A stretch of 64,000 nucleotides of DNA from Actinomadura macrotermitis (lineage in GTDB: Bacteria; Actinomycetota; Actinomycetes; Streptosporangiales; Streptosporangiaceae): NCBI RefSeq assembly GCF_009604375.1, contig NZ_WEGH01000005.1:620001-684000 (forward strand), read 5' to 3'. The number at the start of each line of letters is the position of its first letter. Position 1 is the first letter of the stretch. Below, piece by piece: positions 44,070-53,381 of the stretch. Made by a program: the position numbers and the translations under genes. The notes beneath the pieces were generated by a model, which worked only from the letters and a program-made list of their open reading frames with translations, searched no databases and was not told where the DNA came from.

Positions 44070-44731
44070 TGCCGGAACCGATCAGGGTGCTGCTGGTCGA
44101 CGACGAATGGCTGGTGCGGGCGGGCCTGGCCACCATGCTCGGCGGCGCCCAGGGGATCGAGATCGCCGGCGAGGCCGCCGACGGCGCCGCGGTGCCCGCG
44201 GCGGTGCGCACCACCGGCGCCGACGTCGTCCTCATGGACATCCGGATGCCGGGGACCGACGGCCTGACCGCGACCCGCCTGCTGCGCGCCGCCGCCGGCG
44301 CCCCCCAGGTCATCGTCTTGACCACCTTCGACACCGACGAGCACGTGCTGCGCGCCCTGCGCGCGGGCGCCGGCGGATTCCTGCTCAAGGACACCCCGCC
44401 CGCCGAGATCGTGACGGCGATCCGCCGGGTGGCCGCCGGCGAGCCCATGCTCTCCCCGTCGGTCACCCGCAGGCTCATCACCCACGTCACCGGCCACGAC
44501 CAGCAGGATCGCACGACCGCCCGCACCACCGCCCGCGCCCGGCTGGCCCGCCTCACCGGCAGCGAACGCCGGGTGGCCGAGGCCGTCGGCCGCGGCCTGT
44601 CCAACGCCGAGGCCGCCGCCGAGCTGTACATGAGCGTCACCACCGTCAAGACGTACGTGTCACGCATCATGCGCAAGCTCGACTTGAACAATCGCGTCCA
44701 GATCGCCCTGCTCGCCCACGACGCCGAGTGA
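44069..44731 (+). CDS. LuxR-family response regulator
   Basis: 220 aa, with receiver (about 5-120) and LuxR HTH (about 157-218). Phospho-acceptor Asp57 (VVLMDIRMPG), acidic pair Asp11/Asp12, Thr/Lys switch residues (LTTFDTDE; FLLKD, Lys107). HTH: LTGSERRVAEAVGRGLSNAEAAAELYMSVTTVKTYVSRI-type, ending DLNNRVQIAL. The cognate kinase overlaps upstream. It should control transcription of an unknown regulon, perhaps including this operon. Confidence 0.96.
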   Translation: MPEPIRVLLVDDEWLVRAGLATMLGGAQGIEIAGEAADGAAVPAAVRTTGADVVLMDIRMPGTDGLTATRLLRAAAGAPQVIVLTTFDTDEHVLRALRAGAGGFLLKDTPPAEIVTAIRRVAAGEPMLSPSVTRRLITHVTGHDQQDRTTARTTARARLARLTGSERRVAEAVGRGLSNAEAAAELYMSVTTVKTYVSRIMRKLDLNNRVQIALLAHDAE

Positions 44732-44750
44732 GCGCCTCGCCGCGGGGCGG

Positions 44751-46097
44751 TCAGGCGGTCTCGGCCGCGCCCGGGTCCTCGCCGCCGGCGAAGCCGGGCA
44801 GCCACCGCTCGGCCTCGGCGCGGAACGGCCCCTCGGCCTCCAGCTGGCAGAGCACCCCGCCGCAGCCCGACAGCGCCCGGCTGACCGCCAGGTACTGCGG
44901 CGGCAGCCGCAGCTGGCGGGCCAGGCCGCCGGGCCGCAGGTCGGTGGCGAGGCCGATGCCGCGCTGGGTCTCGCGGCGCATCCACTCGCGGCTGTACTTG
45001 AAGGTCTCCTGGGTGAAGGGGACGGCGTGCGGGGTGACGATCGCCGCGACCTGCTCGGGGTCCACCTCGGCGTCGGGCGCGAGGAACCCCTCCTCCTTGG
45101 CCGCCGCGACCATCGCCTCGCCGCTGCCGAGGGTGCCGATGCGCAGCATCCGGCCGATCGCCCACTGCAGCTCGGCCGGGACGCGGGCGGCGCCGCCGAA
45201 GTCCATGACGCCGAGGCGGCCGTCGTCCAGCAGCCGGAAGTTGCCCGGGTGCGGGTCGATGTGGATCATCTGGCAGCGGGCCGGGCCCGACAGCAGGAAC
45301 CGGAACAGCAGCAGGCCCGCGCGGTCGCGCCGGTCCTGCGGCCCCTCGGCGATCACCTTGGCCAGCGGGGTGCCCTCCAGCCACTCGGTGACCAGCACGT
45401 TGCCCGACTGGGCGACCACGGCCGGGACCACGAAGTCGGGGTCATCGGCGTAGGCGTCGTGGAAGGCGGTCTGCGCGCGGGCCTCGTCGAGGTAGTCCAG
45501 CTCCTTCTCCAGCCGCCGCTTCAGGTCGGCGATCACCGGCTTGACCTCGATGCCGGGGAACAGCGGCGTGAACAGCCGGCTGAGTCGGGAGATCTGGTTG
45601 AAGTCGCTCATCAGCGCCTGCCGGGCGCCGGGGTACTGCACCTTGACCGCGACGGTCCGGCCGTCGTGCCAGACGGCCTTGTGCACCTGGCCGATGGACG
45701 CCGCGGCGGCCGGCTTGTCGTCGAACTCGGCGAACAGGTTGCGCCAGCCCGGCCCGAGGCCCTCGGCGAGGACGCGGTGGGTGGTCGCGGCCGGCAGCGG
45801 CGGCGCCGCCTCCTGCAGCCGGGTGAGGCTGGCCCGGAACGGCCCGGCCACCTCCTCCGGCAGCCCCGCCTCGAAGATCGACAGCAGCTGGCCGACCTTC
45901 ATCGCGCCGCCCTTCAGCTCGCCGAGCACGGCGAACAGCTGCTCGGCGGTGCGCCGCTGGACCTCCAGCGCGACGGCCTCGGCGGGCCGGCCGATGGTGC
46001 GCTTGCCGAGGCCGAGCGCGGTGCGGCCGGCGAAGCCGAGGGGCAGCGAGGCCAGCTTGGCCGTCCGGGTGACCGCCCGGCGGGGGATCTCGCTCAC
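44751..46097 (-). CDS. ABC1/AarF (UbiB-family) atypical kinase
   Basis: 448 aa from GTG 46097. ABC1 motifs: KxGQ in GGAMKVGQLLS, Ala-rich loop AAAASIGQVHKAVW, Lys in VAVKVQYPG, HIDPHPGNFRLL and VMDFGG. UbiB-family proteins aid quinone synthesis or lipid homeostasis as unusual ATPases/kinases. In actinomycetes menaquinone is the quinone, so the target is unclear. A hairpin terminator separates it from lysX, so it may have its own transcript. C-terminus acidic. Confidence 0.92.
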   Translation of the reverse strand: MSEIPRRAVTRTAKLASLPLGFAGRTALGLGKRTIGRPAEAVALEVQRRTAEQLFAVLGELKGGAMKVGQLLSIFEAGLPEEVAGPFRASLTRLQEAAPPLPAATTHRVLAEGLGPGWRNLFAEFDDKPAAAASIGQVHKAVWHDGRTVAVKVQYPGARQALMSDFNQISRLSRLFTPLFPGIEVKPVIADLKRRLEKELDYLDEARAQTAFHDAYADDPDFVVPAVVAQSGNVLVTEWLEGTPLAKVIAEGPQDRRDRAGLLLFRFLLSGPARCQMIHIDPHPGNFRLLDDGRLGVMDFGGAARVPAELQWAIGRMLRIGTLGSGEAMVAAAKEEGFLAPDAEVDPEQVAAIVTPHAVPFTQETFKYSREWMRRETQRGIGLATDLRPGGLARQLRLPPQYLAVSRALSGCGGVLCQLEAEGPFRAEAERWLPGFAGGEDPGAAETA

Positions 46098-46141
46098 GGG
46101 TGACCGTCCCTCCTTGCGCCCTGGGGGTGGGCGGCGTCCTG

Positions 46142-46167
46142 CGGGGCGCGGCGTGCGCCGCGCCCCG
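46142..46167 (-). terminator. Intrinsic terminator after lysX
   Basis: 11-bp perfect stem CGGGGCGCGGC / GCCGCGCCCCG with a 4-nt loop, in the 85-bp gap between lysX (ends 46183) and the AarF gene. Confidence 0.7.
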
Positions 46168-46182
46168 TCCCATCCTGCCCGC

Positions 46183-49100
46183 TCAGCGTCCGGGTCGCAC
46201 CAGGGGGAAGGCGACGGTTTCGCGGATCGACCGGCCGGTGAGGGCGATCAGCAGCCGGTCGACGCCCATGCCCATGCCGCCGGCCGGCGGCATGCCGTAC
46301 TCCAGGGCGCGCAGGAAGTCCTCGTCCAGCTCCATCGCCTCGGGATCGCCGCCCGCGGCGAGCAGCGACTGCTCGGTGAGGCGCTGGCGCTGCAGGACGG
46401 GGTCGATCAGCTCGGAGTAGGCGGTGCCGAGCTCCATGCCGAACACGATCAGGTCCCACTTCTCGGCCAGGCGCGGGTCGGCGCGGTGCGGGCGGGTGAG
46501 CGGGGAGGTCTCGGCCGGGTAGTCGCGGACGAACGTGGGCGCGGTCAGGTGCTCCTCGACCAGCGCCTCGTACAGCTCCTGGACGATCCGGCCCTGCCCC
46601 CACTCGGGCGCGGCCTCGATGCCGAGCCGCCCGGCGTGCCCGGCGACGACCTCCGCCGGGGTGCCGGGGGTGACCTCCTCGCCGAGCGCCCGCGACACCG
46701 ACCCGTAGACGGTGATCTCCTGCCACGGCTCGGCCAGGTCGTACTCGGCGCCGCCCCGGACCACGACGGTCGTGCCGAGCGCCGCGCGCGTCCCGGCGAG
46801 GACCAGCTCGCGGGTGAGCTCGGCCATGGTGTCGTAGTCGCCGTAGGGCTCGTAGGCCTCCAGCATGGTGAACTCGGGGTTGTGGGTGGCGTCCACGCCC
46901 TCGTTGCGGAAGTCGCGGCCCATCTCGTAGACCTTGCCGAGCCCGCCGACCAGCAGCCGCTTCAGGTACAGCTCGGGCGCGATCCGCAGGTACAGCCGCA
47001 TGTTGTAGGCGTTGATGCGGGTGGTGAAGGGCCGGGCCGTCGCGCCGCCGTGGATCGGCTGCAGGATCGGCGTCTCGACCTCCAGGTACTCCCGCGCGCG
47101 CAGCACGTCGCGCAGGGCGTTCACCGCGTCGCCGCGCATCCGCAGCATCCGGCGCGACTCGTCGTTGACGATCAGGTCGACGGCGCGGCGCCGCACCCGG
47201 GTCTCGGGGTCGGCGAGGCCCGAGCGCTTGTCGGGCAGCGGGTGCAGGCACTTGGCGGTGAGCGTCCAGGACGAGCCGAGCACCGACAGCTCGCCGCGCC
47301 GGGTGGTGACGACCTCGCCGGTCACCCCGACCTGGTCGCCGAGGTCGATCATCGCGCGCCAGTCCGCCAGGGCGGCCGGGCCGAGCGACTGGGCGGTCAG
47401 CATGATCTGCAGGTCGCCGGTCTCGTCGCGCAGCGTGGCGAAGACCAGCCCGCCGTGCGCGCGGGCCAGCATGACCCGCCCGGCGATCGCGGCGTCCTCG
47501 CCGGTGCGGGTGTCGGGCGGCAGGCCGGCGAAGCGGGCCCGCAGGCCGGCCGCGGTGCCGGTGCGGCCGAAGCCGAGCGGGTAGGGGTCGATGCCGGCCG
47601 CGCGGATGCGCGCCAGCTTGTCGTGGCGGACGCGCTCCTGCTCCGACAGCCGGCGCTGCGGGACGCGCGCCGCGTCCGCCGCCTCCTCGATCTCCTTGAT
47701 CTCGCGGACCAGCTCCGCCGAGGGCACGGTCTGCGCGGCGCGCTCCAGCCGGCGCCGGTTGGCCACCGGCAGGAAGCCCTCGGCGCGGGCGTAGGCGATG
47801 CCGTGCCAGACCAGGCCGCCGCCGCTCTGCTGGAAGCAGATGTAGCGCGGCACCCATTCGGGGTGGTACTTGGCGTTGGCCAGGTAGAGCGACTCCAGCT
47901 GCCAGAACCGGGACGCGAACGACAGCAGCCGGTAGGCCAGGCGCAGGACCGGGCCCGCGCCGATCTGCGAGCCGCGCTCGAACACGCCGCGCAGCATCGC
48001 GAAGTTCAGCGAGATGCGGCGCACGCCGATGCCGCCCGCGTGTTCGGCGAGCTTGGCGACCATGAACTCGTTCAGGCCGTTCTCGGCGGCCCGGTCGCGG
48101 CGCATCAGGTCCAGCGACAGGCCCGACCGGCCCCACGGCACGAAGCTGAGCAGCCCGCGCAGCTCGCCTGAGTCGTCGAACGCCTCCACCATCACGCAGC
48201 GCCCGTCGGTCGGGTCGCCGAGCCGGCCGAGCGCCATCGAGAACCCGCGCTCGGTCTCGCCCTCGCGCCACTGGTCGGCGCGGCGGACGATGCCCGCCAT
48301 CTCCTCCGGCGGGATCTGGGCGTGGCGGCGGATGCGGACGGTGTAGCCGGCCCGCTCGACCCGGCGGACGGCCTGGCGGACCTGGCGCATCTCGCGGCCG
48401 TCCAGGTTGAACTCGGCCACGTCGAGGATCGCCTCGTCGCCGAGCTCCAGCACGTTCATGCCCTGGCGGCGGTACTCCAGCGCGGCGCGGGCGCCGACGC
48501 TGACCGCGCCGGCCGTCCAGGCGTGCGCGCGGCACTCGGCCAGGAACGCCTCGATCGCCTGGCCCCAGGACTCGGGGTCGCCGAGCGGGTCGCCGCTGGC
48601 CAGGCAGACCGAGCCCTGGGTGCGGTAGGCGATGGCGGCGCGGCCGTTCGGCGCGACCAGCACGTCCTTGTCGCGGCGCAGCGCGAAGTAGCCGAGGGAG
48701 TCGTCGTCGCCGTACTCGGCGAGCAGCCGCCGCGCGGCCAGCTCCTCCCCCGGGCTGAGGACCGCGTCGCCGCGCGACGGCCGGAACAGCGCCCAGATGG
48801 TGAGCATCAGCAGCCCGGTGCCGAGCACGCCGAGGATGAGGTCGACCCAGCCGGGGACGGCGACCTTGACGGTGGCGCCGGTGACCCCGGCGCCGAGGAT
48901 CGTCTGCAGCAGCACGTAGAACGGCTGCGTCCAGGGCCCGCCCGCCGGGTCGGTGTCGGTGAGGTGCACCAGGGTGGTGCCGAGCAGGCCGCTGACCACC
49001 ACCAGCACCGCGAACACCGTCAGGGCGAGGCGCCGGTTGGCGCGGTCGGGCAGCGCGGCGAACTCCCGGCGCGCGGCTATCAGCAGGGCGAGCGCGAGGC

Positions 49101-49452
49101 CGTACAGCGCCGTCGACACCCAGTCGCCGACGGAGAGCCCGGCGCCGTCGTCGACCAGGCCGTACGCCAGGTTCAGCACCGACAGGCCGAAGAACAGGCC
49201 GAGCAGCAGCAGGGTGATCCGCCAGGCCGACTTCTTGTGCCGGCGCAGCCCGCCCGCGAGCATGATGAGCATGACGCCCCAGGGCATGCTGGGCAGCCAG
49301 CCGAAGTAGCCGATCCAGCGCAGTATCCAGATGTCCAGGAGGTGCTCGATCCGGTCGGCCCAGAGCCAGGCCAGGATCGACACCACCCCGGAGAACCGCA
49401 GATACCACGACACGACGCCCGGGACGGCCCGGACGATAGTTCTGGCGCGCAT
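46183..49452 (-). CDS. lysX: Bifunctional lysylphosphatidylglycerol synthase / lysyl-tRNA synthetase (LysX)
   Basis: 1089 aa from ATG 49452. N-terminal membrane part (about residues 1-225, 6-7 TM), then a GNAT-like DUF2156/MprF domain (about 240-560: DSLGYFALRRDKDVLVAPNG; SGLSLDLMRRD; GEASL-type NGLNEFMVAKLAEHAGG), then an OB-fold and class II LysRS core (about 640-1089) ending in GGMGMGVDRLLIAL, the motif 3 region. It charges tRNA-Lys and transfers lysine to phosphatidylglycerol, protecting the membrane from cationic peptides. It is downstream of PAP2 and MMPL genes. As in mycobacteria, it is one polypeptide. Confidence 0.95.
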   Translation of the reverse strand: MRARTIVRAVPGVVSWYLRFSGVVSILAWLWADRIEHLLDIWILRWIGYFGWLPSMPWGVMLIMLAGGLRRHKKSAWRITLLLLGLFFGLSVLNLAYGLVDDGAGLSVGDWVSTALYGLALALLIAARREFAALPDRANRRLALTVFAVLVVVSGLLGTTLVHLTDTDPAGGPWTQPFYVLLQTILGAGVTGATVKVAVPGWVDLILGVLGTGLLMLTIWALFRPSRGDAVLSPGEELAARRLLAEYGDDDSLGYFALRRDKDVLVAPNGRAAIAYRTQGSVCLASGDPLGDPESWGQAIEAFLAECRAHAWTAGAVSVGARAALEYRRQGMNVLELGDEAILDVAEFNLDGREMRQVRQAVRRVERAGYTVRIRRHAQIPPEEMAGIVRRADQWREGETERGFSMALGRLGDPTDGRCVMVEAFDDSGELRGLLSFVPWGRSGLSLDLMRRDRAAENGLNEFMVAKLAEHAGGIGVRRISLNFAMLRGVFERGSQIGAGPVLRLAYRLLSFASRFWQLESLYLANAKYHPEWVPRYICFQQSGGGLVWHGIAYARAEGFLPVANRRRLERAAQTVPSAELVREIKEIEEAADAARVPQRRLSEQERVRHDKLARIRAAGIDPYPLGFGRTGTAAGLRARFAGLPPDTRTGEDAAIAGRVMLARAHGGLVFATLRDETGDLQIMLTAQSLGPAALADWRAMIDLGDQVGVTGEVVTTRRGELSVLGSSWTLTAKCLHPLPDKRSGLADPETRVRRRAVDLIVNDESRRMLRMRGDAVNALRDVLRAREYLEVETPILQPIHGGATARPFTTRINAYNMRLYLRIAPELYLKRLLVGGLGKVYEMGRDFRNEGVDATHNPEFTMLEAYEPYGDYDTMAELTRELVLAGTRAALGTTVVVRGGAEYDLAEPWQEITVYGSVSRALGEEVTPGTPAEVVAGHAGRLGIEAAPEWGQGRIVQELYEALVEEHLTAPTFVRDYPAETSPLTRPHRADPRLAEKWDLIVFGMELGTAYSELIDPVLQRQRLTEQSLLAAGGDPEAMELDEDFLRALEYGMPPAGGMGMGVDRLLIALTGRSIRETVAFPLVRPGR

Positions 49453-49502
49453 CTGCCCCCCGGCCGACGTTCGTCCCCCACCGGCCTGCCCAGGCCGTGT
49501 GA

Positions 49503-50288
49503 TCAGCCTACCGTTGCGCTCCGTGGTGGGATCGTCACCGGATCGGGCGCGGGGCGCGGCGGCCGCAGCACCAGCAGGACGGCCGTCAGCAGCGCGGCGA
49601 CGACGATGCCGTCCAGCCAGTAGTGGTTGGCGGTGCCCACCACGACCGCGATGGTCAGCAGCGGATGGGCGAGCCAGAGCCAGCGCCAGCGGGTCCGGGT
49701 CGCGGCGATGAGGCCGACGGCCACGATCAGCGCCCAGCCGATGTGCAGGGACGGCATCGCGGCGTACTGGTTGGCGACGGTGTCGGTCTGCGGCGCCCCG
49801 TACACCGCGGGCCCGTACCGGGCGCCGGTGTCGATCAGGCCGGTGACGGCGAGCATCCGCGGCGGGGCGAGCGGGACCAGCAGGTGCAGGGCGAGCCCGG
49901 CGCTGGTGAGCGCGACGACCGTCCAGCGCACCCAGCGGTAGTACCCGGGCCGCCGCAGGTACATCCACAGCAGGAACGCGGCGGTGGCCGGGAAGTGCAC
50001 GTAGGCGTAGTAGGCGTTGGCCGCGTGCACCAGCGTCCCGCTGTGCAGCAGCGCGTGCTGCACGCCGGTCTCGGCGGGCAGCCCGGCGGCCCGCTCCAGG
50101 TGCCAGACGCGGCGGGCGTTGGCGAACGCCTCGCCGACCCGGCCGGTGGCCGCCAGCCGGCCGAGCTTGTAGATCGAGAACAGCACGGTGATCAGCAGCA
50201 GCTCGCGCAGCGGCCGGGGCCGCGTGACGGCGGGCCGGAGCCGGCCGGCGCGCGGCGCCGGGCGCCGGACCGGCTGGAGGAGGTTCAT
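49503..50288 (-). CDS. PAP2-family phosphatase/transferase (membrane)
   Basis: 261 aa with about six TM segments. PAP2_3-type motifs are present: NQYAAMPSLHIGWALIVAVG (Ser-x-His) and GTANHYWLDGIVVAAL (His with Asp), matching inositol-phosphorylceramide-synthase-like bacterial PAP2 proteins. The KxxxxxxRP motif of true PAP2 is not obvious, as in this subgroup. It probably acts on an envelope phospholipid or polyprenol phosphate on the outer side. It lies 50 bp upstream of lysX and is read in the same direction. Confidence 0.88.
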   Translation of the reverse strand: MNLLQPVRRPAPRAGRLRPAVTRPRPLRELLLITVLFSIYKLGRLAATGRVGEAFANARRVWHLERAAGLPAETGVQHALLHSGTLVHAANAYYAYVHFPATAAFLLWMYLRRPGYYRWVRWTVVALTSAGLALHLLVPLAPPRMLAVTGLIDTGARYGPAVYGAPQTDTVANQYAAMPSLHIGWALIVAVGLIAATRTRWRWLWLAHPLLTIAVVVGTANHYWLDGIVVAALLTAVLLVLRPPRPAPDPVTIPPRSATVG

Positions 50289-50351
50289 GGGAGTTCCTCG
50301 GGGGCCGGGAGGGACGGGCCGCCCGCGTCGCGGCGGGCGGCCCGGGGCGGG

Positions 50352-52559
50352 TCAGGAGCGGGCGGCGGCCTGCGGTTCGGGAGCCGGGGCGGGAACCGGG
50401 ACGTCGTCCAGCCGGTGCCGCAGCTTCTCACCTTCGACGTCCACGTCGGGCAGGATTTTGCCGAGCCAGGCCGGCAGCCACCACGCGGCGCGGCCGAACA
50501 GCGCCATCACCGCGGGCACGATCGTCATCCGCACCACGAACGCGTCGAAGGCGACGCCGGCGGCGAGCGCGAAGCCCATCATCTTGATCATCGACTCGCC
50601 GGAGGCGATGAAGCCGGCGAACACCGCGATCATGATGACGGCGGCGGCCGTGACCACCCGCGCGCCGTGCCGGAACCCGGTCACCACGGCCTCGCCGGGC
50701 GCGGCGCCGTGCACGAACTCCTCGCGCATCCGGGTGACCAGGAAGACCTGGTAGTCCATGGCCAGGCCGAACACCACGCCGATCATGAAGATCGGCATCA
50801 TGGACATGATCGGGCCGGTGGTGTCCACGCCGAGCAGCCCGGCCAGCCAGCCCCACTGGAAGACCGCGACGACCGCGCCGAAGGTGGCCAGGACGGTGAG
50901 CAGGAAGCCCAGGGTCGCCTTCAGCGGCACCAGGACCGACCGGAACACCAGCATGAGCAGGATGAACGCCAGCCCGATGACGACCGCCAGGTAGGGCACC
51001 AGGGCGTCGGCGAGCTTGGCCGACACGTCGATGTTCATCGCGGTCTGGCCGGTGACCATCGCGCTCGCGCCGGTCGCGGCGTGCAGGCCGCCGCTCTGGC
51101 CGCGGATGGCCGCGACCAGGTCCTCGGTGGCCTTGCTGCCGGGCGCGCTCTTCGGCACGACGGTGAGGATCGCGGTGTCGCCCGCGGCGTTCGGCGCCGG
51201 CGGGGTGACCGCGGCCACGTCGGGCAGCGTCTTGATCTGCCCGGCGAAGCGCTGCGCGGCGCCCTCGGCGCCGCCGCGGCCGGCGTCCACCACGACCAGC
51301 AGGGGGCCGTTGAAGCCGGGGCCGAAGCCCTGCGCGAGCAGGTCGTAGGCCTTGCGCTGGGTGGTGGCGGGCGAGGCGGACTCGTCGCCGGGCAGGCCGA
51401 GCCGCAGGTCCAGCGCCGGGGTGGCGATCACGCCGAGGGCGGCGACGGCGGCCAGCAGCACCGGCAGCGGGCGCCGCACGACGGCGCGGGCCCAGCGCTC
51501 GCCGAGGCCGCGGCCGTGGCCGCCGCGCCCGCCGCGCAGGCCCGGGATGCGGCCGCCGACCACCCGGCGGCCGGCGAAGCCGAGCAGCGCGGGCAGCAGG
51601 CTGAGCGCGATGAGCACGGCGACGACCACGGCGAACGCGGCGGCCAGGCCCATCTCGGTGAGCAGCGGGATGTCCACCACCGCCAGGCCCGCCAGGGCGA
51701 TGACGACGGTGAGGCCGGCGAAGACCACGGCCGACCCGGCGGTGCCGGCGGCGCGGCCCGCGGCCTCGGCGCCGTCGCGGCCCTCGGCCAGCTCGTGCCG
51801 GTAGCGCGAGACGATGAACAGGGCGTAGTCGATGGCGACGGCGAGGCCGAGCATCAGCGCGAGCGTGGAGGTCATCGAGCTCATCTCGAAGAACCCGGTG
51901 GCGGCGGTGATGCCCGACATGGCGATGGCCACGCCGAGGATCGCGTTCAGCAGCGGCAGCCCGGCCGCGACCAGCGAGCCGAAGGTGATGACCAGCACGA
52001 CCGCGGCGACGGCGACGCCGATGACCTCGGTGGCGCTCTGCTCGGGCATGGCCTGGGTGGCGCTGCCGCCCATCTCGACCGTCAGCCCGGCGGCCCGCCC
52101 GGGGGCGGCCGCCTCCTTCAGCGCGTCGCGCGAGGCCTCGGTGACGTCGATCGGCGCGACCTTGTAGGTGGCCTGCGCGTAGGCGATCCGGCCGTCCGGC
52201 GACACCGCGTTCACCTGGTAGGGGTCGGCGACGCCCGCGACCTGCGGGACCGCCTTCAGCTTTCCGACGGCCTGCTCCACGGCGGCCTTGGCTGCCGGGT
52301 CGGTGACCTTGGTGCCCGGCGGCGCCGAGAACACCACGCGGGCGACGGCGCCGTCGGCGTTGGCCTGCGGCATCCGGTCCCGCATCAGGTCGATGGCCCG
52401 CTGCGCCTCGGTGCCGGGGATGGAGAAGTCGTTGGCGGTAGGGCCCTTCAGCGTGGCCGCGCCGACGCCGAACAGCACGAGCAGTCCCACCCAGAGCAGC
52501 GCGACGAGCCTGCGCCTGCGGTAGGAGAACCGGCCGAGCCGGTACAGGAAGGTGGCCAT
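50352..52559 (-). CDS. MMPL-family RND transporter
   Basis: 735 aa. RND topology: one TM at about 17-37, a periplasmic loop, TM 2-6, then a second half with the same layout. Both halves carry the family proton-relay DY motif: GLAVAIDYALFIVSRYRHEL and GLAMDYQVFLVTRMREEF. It moves lipids or hydrophobic compounds across the membrane. The acidic/basic C-terminal tail ends PAPAPEPQAAARS. A TetR gene lies 113 bp upstream and is the likely repressor. The substrate is unknown. Confidence 0.94.
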   Translation of the reverse strand: MATFLYRLGRFSYRRRRLVALLWVGLLVLFGVGAATLKGPTANDFSIPGTEAQRAIDLMRDRMPQANADGAVARVVFSAPPGTKVTDPAAKAAVEQAVGKLKAVPQVAGVADPYQVNAVSPDGRIAYAQATYKVAPIDVTEASRDALKEAAAPGRAAGLTVEMGGSATQAMPEQSATEVIGVAVAAVVLVITFGSLVAAGLPLLNAILGVAIAMSGITAATGFFEMSSMTSTLALMLGLAVAIDYALFIVSRYRHELAEGRDGAEAAGRAAGTAGSAVVFAGLTVVIALAGLAVVDIPLLTEMGLAAAFAVVVAVLIALSLLPALLGFAGRRVVGGRIPGLRGGRGGHGRGLGERWARAVVRRPLPVLLAAVAALGVIATPALDLRLGLPGDESASPATTQRKAYDLLAQGFGPGFNGPLLVVVDAGRGGAEGAAQRFAGQIKTLPDVAAVTPPAPNAAGDTAILTVVPKSAPGSKATEDLVAAIRGQSGGLHAATGASAMVTGQTAMNIDVSAKLADALVPYLAVVIGLAFILLMLVFRSVLVPLKATLGFLLTVLATFGAVVAVFQWGWLAGLLGVDTTGPIMSMMPIFMIGVVFGLAMDYQVFLVTRMREEFVHGAAPGEAVVTGFRHGARVVTAAAVIMIAVFAGFIASGESMIKMMGFALAAGVAFDAFVVRMTIVPAVMALFGRAAWWLPAWLGKILPDVDVEGEKLRHRLDDVPVPAPAPEPQAAARS

Positions 52560-52672
52560 GGACAGGTCCCCTCGGGTGTCTAGGCATGGGTCGCCGCCTC
52601 ACGGCGGGGCCGTCAGGTGGCGCAGGTCGGGTGGGGGGGCTCGCGGCCGGCGGCCGGGGCCGGCCGGGCGGG

Positions 52673-53284
52673 TCAGGGGCCGGGGAGCCCGGCGCGCAGC
52701 CGCTCGAACGCCTCGTCGATGAGCGCGGGCAGGTCGGCGGTGCCGCCGCTGTCGGCCCACAGGTCGACGGTGGTGCGCAGGGCGAGGCCGGCGGCGCCGG
52801 CGAGCAGGTGCGGGTGCAGGTCCCGGGAGGGGTCGGTGCCGGTGCGGCCGGCGATGACCTCGGTGATGCGCCGCTGCATCTCACCGAGCCCGCACAGCTG
52901 GCGGGCGACCAGGGACGGGTCGGCCTTGACCGTGCGCAGCAGCGCCAGGGTCTCGGTGTCCACGCCGCCGCCGGCGCCGGACGGCAGCAGCACGTCCCGC
53001 ACCACCCGGCGCAGCGACTCCCAGATCGGTTCGCCCGCGGGCCGCGCGCGCAGCCCCGCGATCACCGCCTCGGCCCCGTCGGTGAGGGGGGCGACGATCG
53101 CCTCCTCCTTGCCCGGGAAGTAGTTGTGGAAGGTGCGCGGGGACACGCCCGCGGCGGCCGCGATCTCCTCGACGGTCACCGCCGCGACGCCGCGCCGGAC
53201 CGCCAGCCGGGCGGCGGCCCGGCTGAGCGCCGCCCGGGTCGCGGCCTTCTTGCGTTCGCGCAGGCCCAGCTCCACCACGGTCAT
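52673..53284 (-). CDS. TetR-family regulator of the MMPL operon
   Basis: 203 aa from ATG 53284 (an in-frame ATG at 53311 would include the operator region). HTH at about 20-60: RAALSRAAARLAVRRGVAAV; IAAAAGVSPRTFHNYFPGKE. The C-terminal ligand domain is typical. Upstream palindrome TTGCGcaatcCGCAA lies between a plausible -35 and -10. Directly upstream of MMPL, PAP2 and lysX; it probably represses the exporter and perhaps the rest. Confidence 0.9.
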   Translation of the reverse strand: MTVVELGLRERKKAATRAALSRAAARLAVRRGVAAVTVEEIAAAAGVSPRTFHNYFPGKEEAIVAPLTDGAEAVIAGLRARPAGEPIWESLRRVVRDVLLPSGAGGGVDTETLALLRTVKADPSLVARQLCGLGEMQRRITEVIAGRTGTDPSRDLHPHLLAGAAGLALRTTVDLWADSGGTADLPALIDEAFERLRAGLPGP

Positions 53285-53290
53285 GACACC

Positions 53291-53319
53291 ACCGTAGAAC
53301 AAATTGCGCAATCCGCAAA
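53291..53319 (-). promoter_or_regulatory. Promoter and operator of the tetR-mmpL operon
   Basis: On the minus strand: -35 TTTGCG (53319-53314), 17-bp spacer, -10 TACGGT (53296-53291). The perfect 5-bp-arm palindrome TTGCGcaatcCGCAA (53304-53318) sits mostly inside the spacer and overlaps the -35, as expected for a self-repressing TetR. Confidence 0.65.
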
Positions 53320-53381
53320 ATTTCAGGCACTGTCATGTTGCGTGACGTGCATCTCAGCCCCGGCCCGCCCCCGGGGCGCGG

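Noticed and set aside
46094..49408. Long open frame of about 1104 codons in another frame of the lysX region
   Set aside because: Arg/Pro/Ala-rich repeats without any motif; LysX in the true frame is recognisable along its whole length.
49623..52583. About 986-codon frame antisense to the MMPL and PAP2 genes
   Set aside because: His/Gln/Gly/Asp-rich translation typical of antisense high-GC DNA; both real genes carry family motifs on the minus strand.
52644..52666. CGGCCGG-N9-CCGGCCG inverted repeat between tetR and mmpL
   Set aside because: Only 7 bp, in very GC-rich low-complexity sequence; could attenuate the operon but too weak to list.
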